Below, piece after piece: positions 26,909 to 37,147 of a DNA stretch of 64,000 nucleotides. A model generated the notes under the pieces. It did not search any database, had not been told where the DNA came from, and saw only the letters and a list, made by a program, of their open reading frames with translations. This DNA is from Rhodomicrobium sp. (lineage in GTDB: Bacteria; Pseudomonadota; Alphaproteobacteria; Rhizobiales; HXMU1428-3): positions 62,001-126,000 of the forward strand of contig BQJK01000003.1 of assembly GCA_021604665.1 (NCBI GenBank), read 5' to 3'. The stretch's first letter is position 1. Each line of letters starts with the position of its first letter. The translations under genes were made by a program, and so were the position numbers.

Positions 26909-27319
26909 TCAGATATCCGCCAAGTTCAGGCGGGTTGGCTCTTCTTTAGCCCGGAAGAAGCGGGCTTCGCAATCCCCTTTTGTTTTGCCGTTCACCACAC
27001 CAATCATCAGGTAGCCTTTGCGACTATAATGAAACCGTTGCAGATCATAGGCAAACAACGCAAATAAAAGATTGGCCATGAAGCTAACATAGCTGATCAC
27101 TGCTGGTACAAATCCTATGGCCCCCAATATGCCAAGAAGGGCAAACAAACCGACAAAATGAATGAAGGCTTCCAGCCACATTTTGTTGGCTAACGACCAG
27201 AACGGACCAAATAGCGCCGCCCAGAAGCTATAGCCTTCTTTCAAAAATACATAGTCCACCGCCCGCTCAGCATAGCTGCGGTCATCTTCTGGTGGGGCCT
27301 GCACTGTGAATGTTTTCAT
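26909..27319 (-). CDS. DUF2628 membrane protein in the his cluster
   Basis: 136 residues with an FFxxEGYSFWAALFGPFWSL-type N-terminal amphipathic region (KEGYSFWAALFGPFWSLANK) and two hydrophobic helices (about 51-72 and 72-95). Members of DUF2628 are routinely found between hisB and hisH in Hyphomicrobiales and have no known function. It lies 25 bp from hisH. Confidence 0.88.
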   Translation of the reverse strand: MKTFTVQAPPEDDRSYAERAVDYVFLKEGYSFWAALFGPFWSLANKMWLEAFIHFVGLFALLGILGAIGFVPAVISYVSFMANLLFALFAYDLQRFHYSRKGYLMIGVVNGKTKGDCEARFFRAKEEPTRLNLADI

Positions 27320-27770
27320 AATTTATATCTCACGGCTATTCCGGTAGTTACACTCCCGGGCCTCCGATGGGGCGGGCCTAAGGCCCGGGCTTACTCGCGT
27401 TCGCCATGTACGCCGCCGAAAGGCGGCTCCCTTCTTCGGACTTGATGGTCCTAATATTATATCTCACGGCTATTCCGGAAGCAGCATGCACTTCAGATGC
27501 CCACTACGCATCCGTGAATTACTCCCGGGCCTCCGATGGGGCGGGTCATTTTTTGCGATCAGCTTATCCGTGCTCGCTTCGCTCCGCTCGGGCTCATCTT
27601 ATGCGCCGGGCTCACTATTGTGGCGCTTCAGGTTGCCCTCATTTCTGTGCTTTAGATTGCCCACTAGCAACCGCAGATTCTTTTTGGTGCTTTAGTTTGC
27701 CCACTAGCAACCGCACTGATACTAACCGCCGAATGGGGCGGGGCCAAGTTGAATTTGGGGCTCTCGTATA
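27320..27770. repeat. Intergenic GC-rich repeat elements between hisB and DUF2628
   Basis: The block TATATCTCACGGCTATTCCG appears near 27324 and again near 27459, each followed downstream by ACTCCCGGGCCTCCGATGGG. A 28-bp unit beginning TGCTTTAG-(A/T)-TTGCCCACTAGC is present at about 27647 and 27688. A GCCGCC-GAAA-GGCGGC hairpin lies near 27412-27427. Open frames crossing it are not credible genes. A related element follows rho at 44600. Confidence 0.85.
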
Positions 27771-27785
27771 GAGGGTTAATGCCCT

Positions 27786-28373
27786 CTACAAGCTGCCCTT
27801 AGTTGAGGGAATGCGGTCAGCCTGGGCATCATCGATGCTCATCGCCTGGCGGAGAGCACGGGCTAACGCTTTAAAACAGGTTTCAGCAATATGATGGTTG
27901 TTTTCGCCGTAATCATTATTCACATGCAGAGTAATGCCGCCATGCTGTGAGAAAGCCTGGAACCATTCACGGAACAGCTCTGTATCCATATCGCCAACTT
28001 TATCGCGGGTGAACTCCACATTCCAGATTAGAAACGGGCGGCCTGAAATATCCAGCGCAACGCGGGTCAACGTTTCATCCATGGCCAAGTCCATGGAGCC
28101 ATAGCGGGTAATGCCTTTTTTATCGCCCAGCGCTTTTGCCAGAGCCTGGCCCATGGCGATGCCGCAATCTTCTGTGGTGTGGTGCTGGTCTATGTGCAAA
28201 TCGCCATCACAGCGCAGAGTAATATCCATCAGAGAGTGCCGGGCCAGCTGCTCTAGCATATGATCGAGAAAGCCAACGCCGGTTTTAATGTCATAAGTAC
28301 CTGTGCCATCCACATTGATTGTGGTGGTGATGTCTGTCTCGTTAGTTTTTCGCTCGATGGTTGCTGAACGCAT
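27786..28373 (-). CDS. hisB: Imidazoleglycerol-phosphate dehydratase
   Basis: 195 residues, monofunctional form. The metal-binding histidine motifs [12 protein letters not shown] and [10 protein letters not shown] in the first half, and a matching [17 protein letters not shown] motif in the second half, coordinate the two manganese sites. It catalyses the sixth histidine step. It is the first gene of the leftward his cluster. Confidence 0.96.
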   Translation of the reverse strand: MRSATIERKTNETDITTTINVDGTGTYDIKTGVGFLDHMLEQLARHSLMDITLRCDGDLHIDQHHTTEDCGIAMGQALAKALGDKKGITRYGSMDLAMDETLTRVALDISGRPFLIWNVEFTRDKVGDMDTELFREWFQAFSQHGGITLHVNNDYGENNHHIAETCFKALARALRQAMSIDDAQADRIPSTKGSL

Positions 28374-28743
28374 TCGGTTTAACTCTCTGTCATGTGTGCT
28401 ACTGGGCTAAGCGGCCCTAGCTATCTATACCGTGATATATAAGCCTTTTTGCTGTTTATCATAGCTATGAGTGGTGAAAAAAGTCTTTTATTGACGCTGC
28501 AGAGCAGCCCTAACTTGTTCTATAACGCAAATCTATCTACTTAAGTTAGATGCAGGTAAGCCACTTATACCGTTACTTAACCATAGGCATGAAACTCACC
28601 ACACCTTGCCTTGGACAACAGGTGAAACGCCTTAGCCTCTCCCTTTAAAAAGACGTTTCATTTCTCTAATTCGGGTCATCGCCCTTGACCTTGCCGCATT
28701 TCCATCCAATATCTTTACAAAATCAATCGAAGAGGCAGACTTT
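28374..28743. promoter_or_regulatory. Divergent promoter region hisB / hslV, with a probable hslVU promoter
   Basis: CTTGAC (28684-28689) and CAATAT (28707-28712) are 17 bp apart and 32 bp before hslV. The CTTG -35 fits the alphaproteobacterial RpoH pattern, plausible for a heat-shock protease, but sigma70 is not excluded. No gene is seen in the region. Confidence 0.4.
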
Positions 28744-29295
28744 ATGAGTAGAAGTGACCCAACCGGGTGGCGCGGCACAACAATTGTTACCGTGCGCAAA
28801 GGCGATAAAGTGGTCATCGCGGGTGATGGGCAGGTCAGCCTTGGCCAAACAGTCATCAAAGGCAATGCCCGCAAAGTGCGCCCGCTTGGCTCTAGCGGCG
28901 TTATTGCCGGGTTTGCTGGGGCAACCGCCGATGCCTTCACGCTTTTTGAGCGGCTTGAGGGCAAGCTAGAGCAATATCCGGGGCAATTAATGCGCGCTGC
29001 TGTTGAAATGGCCAAAGACTGGCGTACAGATCGCTATCTTCGCCAGCTTGAAGCCATGATGATTGTTGCCGATAAATCTACCACACTGGTGCTCACAGGC
29101 ACTGGTGATGTGTTAGAGCCTGAACATGGCGTAATGGCCATTGGCTCTGGCGGTAACTATGCGCTTGCCGCCGCCATGGCGCTACAAGATCAAGATTTAG
29201 ACGCTGAAGATATCGCCAGGCGCGCCATGAAGATTGCAGCTGAAATCTGTGTTTACACCAATGAAAATGTAATAATTGAGAGCCTGGATGTTTGA
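28744..29295 (+). CDS. hslV: HslV peptidase subunit of the HslUV (ClpQY) protease
   Basis: 183 residues. An 11-residue propeptide ends at Gly11, exposing Thr12 ([19 protein letters not shown]) as the catalytic nucleophile, the proteasome beta-type mechanism. HslV forms a double hexamer capped by HslU. Its partner hslU follows after one membrane protein gene, whose start overlaps the hslV stop by 8 bp. Confidence 0.96.
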   Translation: MSRSDPTGWRGTTIVTVRKGDKVVIAGDGQVSLGQTVIKGNARKVRPLGSSGVIAGFAGATADAFTLFERLEGKLEQYPGQLMRAAVEMAKDWRTDRYLRQLEAMMIVADKSTTLVLTGTGDVLEPEHGVMAIGSGGNYALAAAMALQDQDLDAEDIARRAMKIAAEICVYTNENVIIESLDV

Positions 29296-30406
29296 TAAAT
29301 CACTCCTTTCCCGGGCCGTTGAGAGCGGCATCATCAGCGCTGAACAGCGCGATAAACTGATCGCCTTTGCGGTTTCAGATGGCTCAGTTTCAGCCATGGG
29401 TGAGGGAGCAAGTGCTGTGCGTGATGAAGCGCCACGCTTCTTCCGCAGTTTTAATGACCTATTCATCGGGCTCGGTGTTGCCATACTCGGTTTTGCGCTT
29501 AAATACGGCGCTGAGCTTGTAGCATCCGGTTCGCAGCAGGTTGTATTTTTCGCCCTGCTTGGTTGCGCTGCCCTGTTCTGGCTGCTGGCAGAATGGATCA
29601 CCGGCATACGCCGGATAAATTTCCCTTCTATTGTTATCTTATTGTTCTTTATATATTTTCTTGGTGATGGACTGCGAATTGGCTGGGAGTATTATTTACT
29701 TGATGGCCGCATTATCCAGAACACTGCTGATACACTGCAAGCCAGAGGCGTGGTGCTGATCTCATTTGCGCTTACCGCTGCGATGGCGCTTTATTTCTGG
29801 CGCTTCCGCCTGCCTTTCTCAGTGCTTATGCTGGCTGCCACCATCGCGCTCTCCTTGCTTGCCCTCTTACTTTATGGCTTTGGGCCTGAGGCTTTAATGC
29901 CGTTTATGCGCTGGATAGTGCTGGCGCTCGGGCTGGCGATCTTTGTGGCTGCCATGTATTTTGATACGCAAGACCCGGAGCGCAGCCACCGCACCAGTGA
30001 CCATGGCTTCTGGCTGCATCTGTTAGCGGCGCCAATTATCACTCACTCAATTTTATGGAGCAGCTTGCAGCCCTTGATCTCGAACCAGGCCGACGCAACC
30101 AGCAATGCTAATTTAATGGTGATTGTTGTTCTTGGGCTTTTTGTCGTCTTTTCCATTGTCGCGCTGGTGATTGACCGGCGGGCGCTGCTAATATCTTCAT
30201 TGGGCTATGCGGCGACAGCGCTTGGCTATATTATCTATAAGTTCGATGTTGAGGGCAATGTGGCTTTGGTTATCACTATGCTGTTAATCGCCAGCCTGAT
30301 CCTGACACTTGGCACCGGCTGGTATCGTTTGCGCCGGGGGGTCTTCGCCCTGTTGCCGCCATCTGATTTTTATCAAAAACTTCCCCCTGTGACGCAGAAA
30401 GTCTGA
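29288..30406 (+). CDS. DUF2157-like multi-pass membrane protein between hslV and hslU
   Basis: 372 residues from the ATG at 29288, overlapping the end of hslV. A soluble N-terminus (about 1-55, [20 protein letters not shown]) resembles the DUF2157 N-domain; about ten hydrophobic helices follow. It is inserted between two genes that are normally adjacent or nearly so. Function is unknown. The family call is by general architecture and is moderately sure. Confidence 0.72.
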   Translation: MFDKSLLSRAVESGIISAEQRDKLIAFAVSDGSVSAMGEGASAVRDEAPRFFRSFNDLFIGLGVAILGFALKYGAELVASGSQQVVFFALLGCAALFWLLAEWITGIRRINFPSIVILLFFIYFLGDGLRIGWEYYLLDGRIIQNTADTLQARGVVLISFALTAAMALYFWRFRLPFSVLMLAATIALSLLALLLYGFGPEALMPFMRWIVLALGLAIFVAAMYFDTQDPERSHRTSDHGFWLHLLAAPIITHSILWSSLQPLISNQADATSNANLMVIVVLGLFVVFSIVALVIDRRALLISSLGYAATALGYIIYKFDVEGNVALVITMLLIASLILTLGTGWYRLRRGVFALLPPSDFYQKLPPVTQKV

Positions 30407-30461
30407 TCAGAGGGACATGAACTAATAAGTCTTAATTTTATAGGGACATCTGTTACCGCTT

Positions 30462-31766
30462 ATGAGTTATTTTTCACCGCGTGAAATTGTTTCCGAACTT
30501 GACCGCCACATTATTGGACAGGCGCAAGCCAAGCGTGCTGTTGCCATCGCGCTGCGTAACCGCTGGCGGCGTAAGCAGCTTGATGAGGATATGCGCGAAG
30601 AAGTGCTGCCGAAGAATATTCTGATGATTGGGCCAACCGGCGTTGGTAAAACAGAAATTTCGCGCCGCCTGGCCAAGCTTGCCAATGCCCCCTTCATTAA
30701 AGTAGAAGCGACCAAATTTACTGAAATTGGTTATGTCGGCCGGGATGTGGACCAGATTGTTCGCGACCTGGTTGAAGCCGGCATTAGCCTGGTGCGTGAT
30801 GAAAAGCGCAAAGAGGTACAAGCCAAAGCGCATGTAAATGCTGAAGAACGGGTGCTTGATGCGCTTGTTGGCAATGATGCCAAGCCTGAAACCAGAGAAA
30901 ATTTCCGACGCAAGCTGCGTGATGGCGAACTGGATGAAAAAGAAATTGACGTGCAGGTGGCGGATACACCCGGCGGCATGCCGTCTTTTGAAATTCCTGG
31001 TATGCCGGGTGCACAGGTTGGCATGATCAATATTGGCGACATGCTTGGCAAAGCCTTCCCGGGGCAGATGAAAACCAAACGCACCAGCGTGCGCGATTCA
31101 TATGAACTGCTGATTGCCGAAGAATCTGACAAGCTGATTGATGATGACCAGATTGTACAGGAGGCCATTCACCTTACTGAAAATGACGGCATTGTCTTCC
31201 TTGATGAGATTGACAAGATCTGCTCGCGGCAAGAGCGCGGCGGCGATGTGAACCGTGAGGGTGTGCAACGGGACCTGTTGCCGCTGATTGAAGGCACCAC
31301 CGTTTCAACCAAATATGGACCTGTGAAATCTGATCATATTCTCTTCATTGCGTCTGGTGCTTTCCACATCGCCAAACCTTCTGACCTGTTGCCGGAACTA
31401 CAGGGCCGTTTGCCGATCCGCGTTGAGCTGCGGGCGCTTGAGCGCAATGACTTCAAACGGATTTTGACGGAACCTAAAGCCAGCCTGATCAAGCAATCTA
31501 CAGCGCTGATGTCCACTGAGGGCTTAACGCTTATTTTCACAGATGACGCTGTTGATGCGCTTGCTGACATTGCCGTTGCTGTGAATGCGAATGTTGAGAA
31601 TATCGGCGCACGGCGCCTGATGACGGTGATGGAGCGGGTTTTGGATGAAATCAGTTTCACCGCCTCTGATATGGACGGCGAAACCGTGACCATTGATGGT
31701 GACTTTGTTCATAAAAACATTGGTGACCTGGCGAAGAACTCTGATCTTTCGAAATTTATTCTCTGA
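30462..31766 (+). CDS. hslU: HslU ATPase subunit of the HslUV protease
   Basis: 434 residues, AAA+ unfoldase. Walker A GPTGVGKT (57-64), Walker B FLDEID, the GYVGRDV pore loop and the C-terminal SKFIL tail that docks into HslV are all present. It unfolds substrates and feeds them to HslV. Confidence 0.97.
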   Translation: MSYFSPREIVSELDRHIIGQAQAKRAVAIALRNRWRRKQLDEDMREEVLPKNILMIGPTGVGKTEISRRLAKLANAPFIKVEATKFTEIGYVGRDVDQIVRDLVEAGISLVRDEKRKEVQAKAHVNAEERVLDALVGNDAKPETRENFRRKLRDGELDEKEIDVQVADTPGGMPSFEIPGMPGAQVGMINIGDMLGKAFPGQMKTKRTSVRDSYELLIAEESDKLIDDDQIVQEAIHLTENDGIVFLDEIDKICSRQERGGDVNREGVQRDLLPLIEGTTVSTKYGPVKSDHILFIASGAFHIAKPSDLLPELQGRLPIRVELRALERNDFKRILTEPKASLIKQSTALMSTEGLTLIFTDDAVDALADIAVAVNANVENIGARRLMTVMERVLDEISFTASDMDGETVTIDGDFVHKNIGDLAKNSDLSKFIL

Positions 31767-32070
31767 TATCGCTCACGGTAAACTCGCGCGAAGCGCGAGT
31801 ACCTCCGCGGGGGCGGTGCTCACACCGGGCGCCGCTAACGCGGGACGCCATGTTCGCCGCCTATAAAGGCGGCTACCTTCATCATAATAGCAGGCAGGAG
31901 TGTAGTTTTCTGATACCGCTCACGGTAAACTCGCGCAAAGCGCGAGTACCTCCGCGGGGGCGGTGCTCACACCGGGCGCCGCTGTCGCGGGACGCCATGT
32001 TCGCCGCCTATAAAGGCGGCTACCTTCATCATAATAGCAAGCAGGAGTGAAGTTTTCTGATATCGCTCAC
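31763..32070. repeat. Two 147-bp tandem repeat units plus partial third, after hslU
   Basis: Units at 31763-31909 and 31910-32056 differ at only a few bases; a third begins at 32057 and stops after about 13 bp. Each contains palindromic blocks: ACTCGCGCGAAGCGCGAGT and a GCCGCC-TATAAA-GGCGGC hairpin. The first unit overlaps the last codon of hslU. The hairpin may also serve to end hslU transcripts. Confidence 0.9.
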
Positions 32071-32110
32071 TAGTGAAATCTAGATGCAGCTAACTGACAT
32101 ATCTCAATTG

Positions 32111-32839
32111 TTATTTTTTCTTACGCCTTAGTCGTACGTAAAGTGCACCGTCGCCGCCGTGTTTTTTATTGGCGGGGCCGTGGCTTTGGACGATGTCGGG
32201 GAGGGCGTTGAGCCAGCCGGGGACTTCGCGGCGGAGGATGCCGGGCTCTGGTGCGCCAAGCTCGAAAGCCCGCTGTTCTGAGGGGCGGCGCTGGCCCTTA
32301 CCGGTGATAACCAATGCCAGGCGTTTATTATCTGCGTAGGCGCGGCTGAGAAATGTTTTTAAGGCCGTTTCAGCTTCACGGGCTGTGAGACCATGTAGGT
32401 CTATCGCGGCTTCAATTACATCTTTACCAGATGAGATATTGCGCGCCTCTCGCTTTTGTAGAGGGGCGACCTGTTTTTTGGAGCTGGGGGCTGGGCTTTT
32501 TGGCCTGTAAGGCAGCGGCTTTGCGCGTGCCCTTATGGGCTTTGCAGCTTTTTGGTCATCTGCTGCGTCTTGTTCTGGCTTTAGCTCTGTGGTTTTTCTG
32601 GCGTTTGGCACGATGTTTAGCGCTGGGGAACTGGCCTCTAACAGGGCGGCAAAATCCTCAGTGGTTGGGGCTTTATGTGCCGGTTTTTCAGGTCTTGATG
32701 GGGCGGCTTTATCGGATGATTTTGGCGCTTTTTCCGCGCGCTTTGCCTCAGCGTTGGGCGTTGCTATGGACTGCTTTACTTTCTCCCATAAAGCCGCATC
32801 CGCTTTTGAGAGCGGTTTATGTTCATCATCATTTGCCAT
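32111..32839 (-). CDS. Smr-domain protein
   Basis: 242 residues from the ATG at 32839 (MANDDEHKPL), a better start than the upstream ATG at 32875. The first 140 residues are Ala/Lys/Pro-rich and probably disordered. The C-terminal Smr domain (about 155-235) has the DLHGLT motif, the VITGKGQRR motif and an LRREVPGWLN segment. Smr domains of MutS2-type proteins can nick DNA or RNA; the role of the stand-alone form is uncertain. It lies 100 bp after mltA on the same strand. Confidence 0.88.
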   Translation of the reverse strand: MANDDEHKPLSKADAALWEKVKQSIATPNAEAKRAEKAPKSSDKAAPSRPEKPAHKAPTTEDFAALLEASSPALNIVPNARKTTELKPEQDAADDQKAAKPIRARAKPLPYRPKSPAPSSKKQVAPLQKREARNISSGKDVIEAAIDLHGLTAREAETALKTFLSRAYADNKRLALVITGKGQRRPSEQRAFELGAPEPGILRREVPGWLNALPDIVQSHGPANKKHGGDGALYVRLRRKKK

Positions 32840-32939
32840 AAGATTTATTATAGCCCCCGGCATTTCAGGGGTCACATAAATTATTAAGCAGGCTTAATAA
32901 GCCTCAGTTGCTCTGATAATGCGGTCTAAATTCTTTGTG

Positions 32940-34247
32940 CTAGCGCGGTAAAAGCAGGGTGAAGTTGCCGCGATGTTTAGTGCCACCTGCAACATCGCCA
33001 GCCACATCACCAGAACCCCAGAAAATATCGCCGCGCACCGGGCCTTTAATAGCTGAGCCAACATCCTGGCCAATCATTAGCTGATGAAAGCCGCGCTCAC
33101 CGTGATGGGTCAGGCTTGGGACTTCTAACCAGATCGGCAGACCAAGCTGATGGTAGCTGCCATCAACCGCCAGGCTGCGGCGAGGTGTGAGGTTCACGCC
33201 TTCTGCGCCGAGGGGGCCGCCTTTTGCTTGCTCTGCGTCCAACTCGCGGAAGAAGATATATGACTTATTGTGCCACATGACTTTGCGGCCAAGCTTATCA
33301 TTTTGGCGGAGCCAATTTTTCACGGCCTCTAACTTCAGCTGTTTGCCGCGAAATTTATAACTATGTTTTAAATGCTGGCCGATGGAGGAATATGGATGAC
33401 CGTTCTTGCCTGCATATCCAATGCGGATAACCGAGCCATCTTGCAGCCTGATGCGAGCGGAGCCTTGTATGTGCATGAAAAACGCATCCACCTGATCTCT
33501 GAGGTAAATAAGCTCTAACCCCTGGCCCTCCAATGCGCCGCGCTCAATGGCTTCTCTTGTTGGGAATGGCTCTAAGCGGCCATTAACCCGGCGCATAAAG
33601 GTGAGCTGGTGGTTTTTTGCGGCACGGTCTTTGTCATTAATCAACGAGACAAGGTCAGCGGGGCGGCGGTAAACAGGGATGTTAAATTCAGCTGTTCTCA
33701 CTCTTGAACCTTCTATCTCTGGTTCATAATAACCGGTGAGCATAGAGGTTGAGGAGAGCACGCGTAGGGGTTTGAAATTTTGTTCGAAGAACAGGCGGGC
33801 TGCCTGCTTATGGTTGATTGGCACACCCAGCGCATATTTGCAGAGGTTGAAGCGCTTACGATCTATGCGAACCGGCTTACGGGTTTTATCATTGAGATAT
33901 TTGCGGCAGCTGATTCGGAAGGCATTAAAGGCTGCGAGGTGATCATCCTGTTTCCAATTGGGGAGATCGTGAAAGCGCACAGGTTTTAGCTTCATGGGTT
34001 TGCTTTTGACTTTGGTGTAAAGGATTTTAGATGAAGGGGTTGGGGGGGTGCTGTGCTCGGGCAGGAACATGAGCATTGATAGAAACCCAATTATAAAGCC
34101 GACTACGCTCACTCGCCCCACCCCTGTTGCTGTTATTTTTGTAAACAGCTCAGTTACATATAGCCACCTTGCAAACAGCCAAGCTTTGATTTGATAAAGC
34201 TGCCCCCGCTGACCCTCTTTAAGGTTTGGGGGGCGGCCATCTCTCAT
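32940..34247 (-). CDS. mltA: Membrane-bound lytic murein transglycosylase A
   Basis: 435 residues. An N-terminal hydrophobic helix (about 44-62, VGRVSVVGFIIGFLSMLMFL) anchors or exports it. The MltA core (LTGYYEPEIEGS, MHIQGSARIRLQDGS) and the C-terminal 3D domain (QDVGSAIKGPVRGDIFWGSG, residues 394-413) with conserved aspartates are intact. It cleaves peptidoglycan to make 1,6-anhydro-muropeptides. The N-terminal 80 residues are longer than usual. Confidence 0.93.
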   Translation of the reverse strand: MRDGRPPNLKEGQRGQLYQIKAWLFARWLYVTELFTKITATGVGRVSVVGFIIGFLSMLMFLPEHSTPPTPSSKILYTKVKSKPMKLKPVRFHDLPNWKQDDHLAAFNAFRISCRKYLNDKTRKPVRIDRKRFNLCKYALGVPINHKQAARLFFEQNFKPLRVLSSTSMLTGYYEPEIEGSRVRTAEFNIPVYRRPADLVSLINDKDRAAKNHQLTFMRRVNGRLEPFPTREAIERGALEGQGLELIYLRDQVDAFFMHIQGSARIRLQDGSVIRIGYAGKNGHPYSSIGQHLKHSYKFRGKQLKLEAVKNWLRQNDKLGRKVMWHNKSYIFFRELDAEQAKGGPLGAEGVNLTPRRSLAVDGSYHQLGLPIWLEVPSLTHHGERGFHQLMIGQDVGSAIKGPVRGDIFWGSGDVAGDVAGGTKHRGNFTLLLPR

Positions 34248-34328
34248 CTCTGTTGGCTCCTTGCCCTAGCCGCATAAATTGATCTTTCAATTCAGGTTTG
34301 ATGGCTATTGGCTGTCTTTAGACTTGTT

Positions 34329-35078
34329 TTATGATTCTGATTCCGTTGAAACCAGCTTCCAGTTTGGATCACGTCCGTTGATATTGTGTGAAAATGTCCA
34401 AATGTCGGTGATTTTATCAATTTGCTTGTCATCACCCTCGATGATTTTATCGTCTCTATCTGTTTGATAGCGGATGAGTGAGCTTTTAAATTTCACTGTG
34501 ATCTCAGCGTTGCGGTCTTCTACGCCAGCTTCCAGCATGGTGATTTTATCAAATCCGACAAGCTGGGTCGTCATTTCGTGGCCTTCGGTCTCTCTGGCAT
34601 CAATGGCTTCAGAGAAGCCTGAGTAAACATCTTTCGCCAGCAGCTTTTTCAGCGTGCGCTTATCACCATCAGAATAGGCCATGATGATCATTTCATAGGC
34701 CCGCTCAGCGCCTTGCATGAACTCTTCCGGGTCAAAATCTTTATCTGCATTGGCAATTTCGCTTAAGCCATCGCTTAAGTCGCTACCATCTTCTGCGTAT
34801 TTTCTGATCTGCACTGAAATATCGGGTTTGGGGCGCTCATACTCACCTTGAGGGCCGGTAGTCTCGCTCTGGCTTCTATCTGGCATAGCGACAACATTGT
34901 CTTGCTCGTTTGAACCTGTGCCCAGCGGGCCTTTTTCATTATTGTCTCTGTTGTAAGGGTCTGATGGCTGCCGTTCATTTCCGGTGCGCGAGCCAAGAAT
35001 GCTACGCAGATAGAGGAAAATGACCACAGCGATCCCTAGAAAAATAACACTGACAATATCTAACCCGTTGCTGTTCAT
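34329..35078 (-). CDS. Tim44-domain membrane-associated protein (TimA)
   Basis: 249 residues. An N-terminal transmembrane helix (DIVSVIFLGIAVVIFLYLRS) is followed by a polar linker and a C-terminal Tim44/MBA1-like domain (about 110-249; FMQGAERAYEMIIMAYSDGD, RDPNWKLVSTESES). Alphaproteobacterial relatives are called TimA and are encoded beside mltA and near secB and fxsA, as here. A role in membrane protein or lipid handling is suggested from family work only. Confidence 0.88.
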   Translation of the reverse strand: MNSNGLDIVSVIFLGIAVVIFLYLRSILGSRTGNERQPSDPYNRDNNEKGPLGTGSNEQDNVVAMPDRSQSETTGPQGEYERPKPDISVQIRKYAEDGSDLSDGLSEIANADKDFDPEEFMQGAERAYEMIIMAYSDGDKRTLKKLLAKDVYSGFSEAIDARETEGHEMTTQLVGFDKITMLEAGVEDRNAEITVKFKSSLIRYQTDRDDKIIEGDDKQIDKITDIWTFSHNINGRDPNWKLVSTESES

Positions 35079-35730
35079 TTTGCCTTATACCGTTTCTTTA
35101 ATTTCTTAATACATTTAAAGGGAATTGAAGGCCGTAGTGCGATGATAGGGGCCTTATTTGTCTCTTTTTAAGTCGTTGTCTCTTTAACTAGTTTACTGCA
35201 CACCGCTAAGATCACAACTGCGACCCTTTATCGTGGTTTCTGTATCGTCGTTTCTGTATCTTGGTATCAATATCGTGTTTTCTGCGGCGTTTGCAATGTG
35301 GTGCCAAACTCTGTTCATCAAGTTAATTAGTTGGCTCTATTAACTGAGGCGCTAAATCAGCAGCCGAGAGTTTGGGGTTTTCCTTTATCTGGTCGGTCTA
35401 TATACAAACTTTATGATTAAATAAGTGCCTAACTAATGAGTATACTATGCCAATTTATGTGAATTGAGGCTTTCATAGCATTATTATTTGGTTTGGCAAA
35501 TCAATGGCTACCCGCTGATGGCTAGCCTGGAGACTAGCATAATTTGTCAGATAATGTGTTTGTTCTCCCTTTCAATATTGGATAACGACCCCATATTTTC
35601 AAGTTATGGGCCACGCTTTATGTATTTTTGGGCGATGCTGACTGGATTGAAAGGTATTTGCGATGCCCAAACAGGGCAAGATGTGAAACTTTCACAGATT
35701 TAAGGCACCTTTTAGTGGTGATGTAGATTT
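35079..35730. other. Intergenic region between timA-type gene and fxsA
   Basis: Divergent region of 650 bp with no convincing gene. Short direct repeats GTTTCTGTATC occur near 35236 and 35251. A 71-codon open frame (35488-35703) has no ribosome site and no family resemblance. Confidence 0.4.
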
Positions 35731-36321
35731 ATGGGTTTTGTTATATTCCTCAGCTTAATGCTGGTGCCGATTATTGAAATCATTGGCTTTATTCAAGTTG
35801 GTTCATTGATTGGCGTTTGGGCGACACTGGCGATTGTTATTTTCACGGCGATCATTGGCTCGCTTTTGCTGCGCTATCAGGGCATGGCTGTGATGTTTCG
35901 CGCGCAAGAGGATATACGCCGCGGGGTAATGCCGGTTGAGCATATGGTCACCGGGATGTTTTTGGCCTTTGCCGGGGCTTTGCTACTCACACCCGGGTTT
36001 TTTACCGATATTTTTGGCCTGCTCCTGTTTCTCCCGCCCTTTCGCAGTTTCCTCACAGCAACCGTATTTAAAGGTTTTATAGCACCGCGCGCCGAGGGGA
36101 TGTTTAAAGAAACATTCCGCGGTGACAGGCCAAACCCACCGCAAGATGACCCGGTTTATGAAGATGGTGATGGGCCGATTATTGATGGCAGTTATAGTGA
36201 AATTAAGCCGGATCAAGCGCGGCTTGATGAAGACGAAGCTGACATGAATAATGGGGCGAATGGACGTAAGCCTGATGGGCCGAAAAAGGGTGATGGCGAG
36301 ACGCCATGGTCGCGCGATTAA
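35731..36321 (+). CDS. fxsA: FxsA family membrane protein
   Basis: 196 residues. The FxsA domain (1-130) has a hydrophobic N-terminus (LMLVPIIEIIGFIQVGSLIG), the LLRYQGMAVM segment and an LLTPGFFTDIFGLLLFLPPF segment. The remaining 65 residues are acidic and polar. In E. coli FxsA overproduction relieves F-exclusion of phage T7; its normal role is unknown. Commonly placed next to secB in alphaproteobacteria. Confidence 0.92.
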   Translation: MGFVIFLSLMLVPIIEIIGFIQVGSLIGVWATLAIVIFTAIIGSLLLRYQGMAVMFRAQEDIRRGVMPVEHMVTGMFLAFAGALLLTPGFFTDIFGLLLFLPPFRSFLTATVFKGFIAPRAEGMFKETFRGDRPNPPQDDPVYEDGDGPIIDGSYSEIKPDQARLDEDEADMNNGANGRKPDGPKKGDGETPWSRD

Positions 36322-36570
36322 AAAGCCCTGGTATTATAATGGTAGCCCGTTTGAAACTATTTCGAAATTGAGACCAGTGCTTGCATAGTTAAATGGGGCT
36401 TGAGCTCTGCCGCTATATCTTGCCATGGGTCACCCTACATGATAGCAGACTGCAATGCGCGCAAAGGGTTTTGAACAATAAGGCTTTGGCCGCAGAGATT
36501 TAATCAGCCCCCGCTTATTATGGGGGTAAATGACGCTTTTAAATTGAGTGAAATTACGAAGGGTAGAGAG

Positions 36571-37062
36571 ATGGCTGAAGAGCAGAACGGGGCGAAGAAT
36601 GGCAATGGGGCACCGCAAGACGGAGCCGAGCCGAGCATTCAGGTGATAGGACAATATCTGAAAGATTTGTCTTTCGAGAGCCCTAAAGCGCCAGGATCTC
36701 TCAAATCCCCGGGAGAGAACCCAAATCTGCAAGTTGATATTAATGTCAATGTGCACAAGCTTGATGAAGATGTTTATGAAAGCGGTATTCAACTGAAAGT
36801 GCATGCCAGCAATGATGACGGCACAATTTATATGCTTGAGGCGTTATATGCCGGCGCGTTTCAGATCAAGAATTTGCCAGATGATGCTTTAGAGCCTGTG
36901 CTTCTGATTAACTGCCCGACCATTCTTTATCCGTTTTTAAGACGGATTATTTCCGAGATGACACAGGAAGGTGGCTTCCCGCCCTTGCTGCTTGATCCTA
37001 TTGATTTTGCAACCCTGTACAAACAACGGAAAACTGCGGGTGAGGTACAAGGCACAGCGTAA
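36571..37062 (+). CDS. secB: Protein-export chaperone SecB
   Basis: 163 residues from the ATG at 36571 preceded by a GTAGAGAG site; an earlier ATG at 36520 is less likely. After an N-terminal Gly/Asn linker, the core (QVIGQYLKDLSFESP, DGTIYMLEALYAGAFQI, NCPTILYPFLRRIISEMTQE) matches SecB closely. It keeps precursor proteins unfolded and passes them to SecA. Ends at the terminator at 37096. Confidence 0.96.
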   Translation: MAEEQNGAKNGNGAPQDGAEPSIQVIGQYLKDLSFESPKAPGSLKSPGENPNLQVDINVNVHKLDEDVYESGIQLKVHASNDDGTIYMLEALYAGAFQIKNLPDDALEPVLLINCPTILYPFLRRIISEMTQEGGFPPLLLDPIDFATLYKQRKTAGEVQGTA

Positions 37063-37095
37063 CCTTGATCGCCTCAGTCTGGCTCATGTTATCTA

Positions 37096-37134
37096 AAAAC
37101 GGGCGCTCTTCATCAGGATGAGCGCCCGCTCTTT
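37096..37134. terminator. Bidirectional terminator between secB and dnaQ
   Basis: CGGGCGCTC (37100-37108) pairs with GAGCGCCCG (37120-37128); A-run and T-rich flanks serve both converging genes. Confidence 0.85.
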
Positions 37135-37147
37135 TATCTTGCCTGTT

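Noticed and set aside
27406-27771. Open frames of 121 and 69 codons between hisB and DUF2628
   Set aside because: They run through duplicated palindromic repeat blocks and encode low-complexity Ser/Ala/Arg peptides.
31763-32070. CRISPR array or direct-repeat locus
   Set aside because: Units are 147 bp, contiguous and without spacers; no cas genes are nearby.
35488-35703. 71-codon open frame upstream of fxsA
   Set aside because: No ribosome site, AT-rich intergenic composition and no recognisable features.
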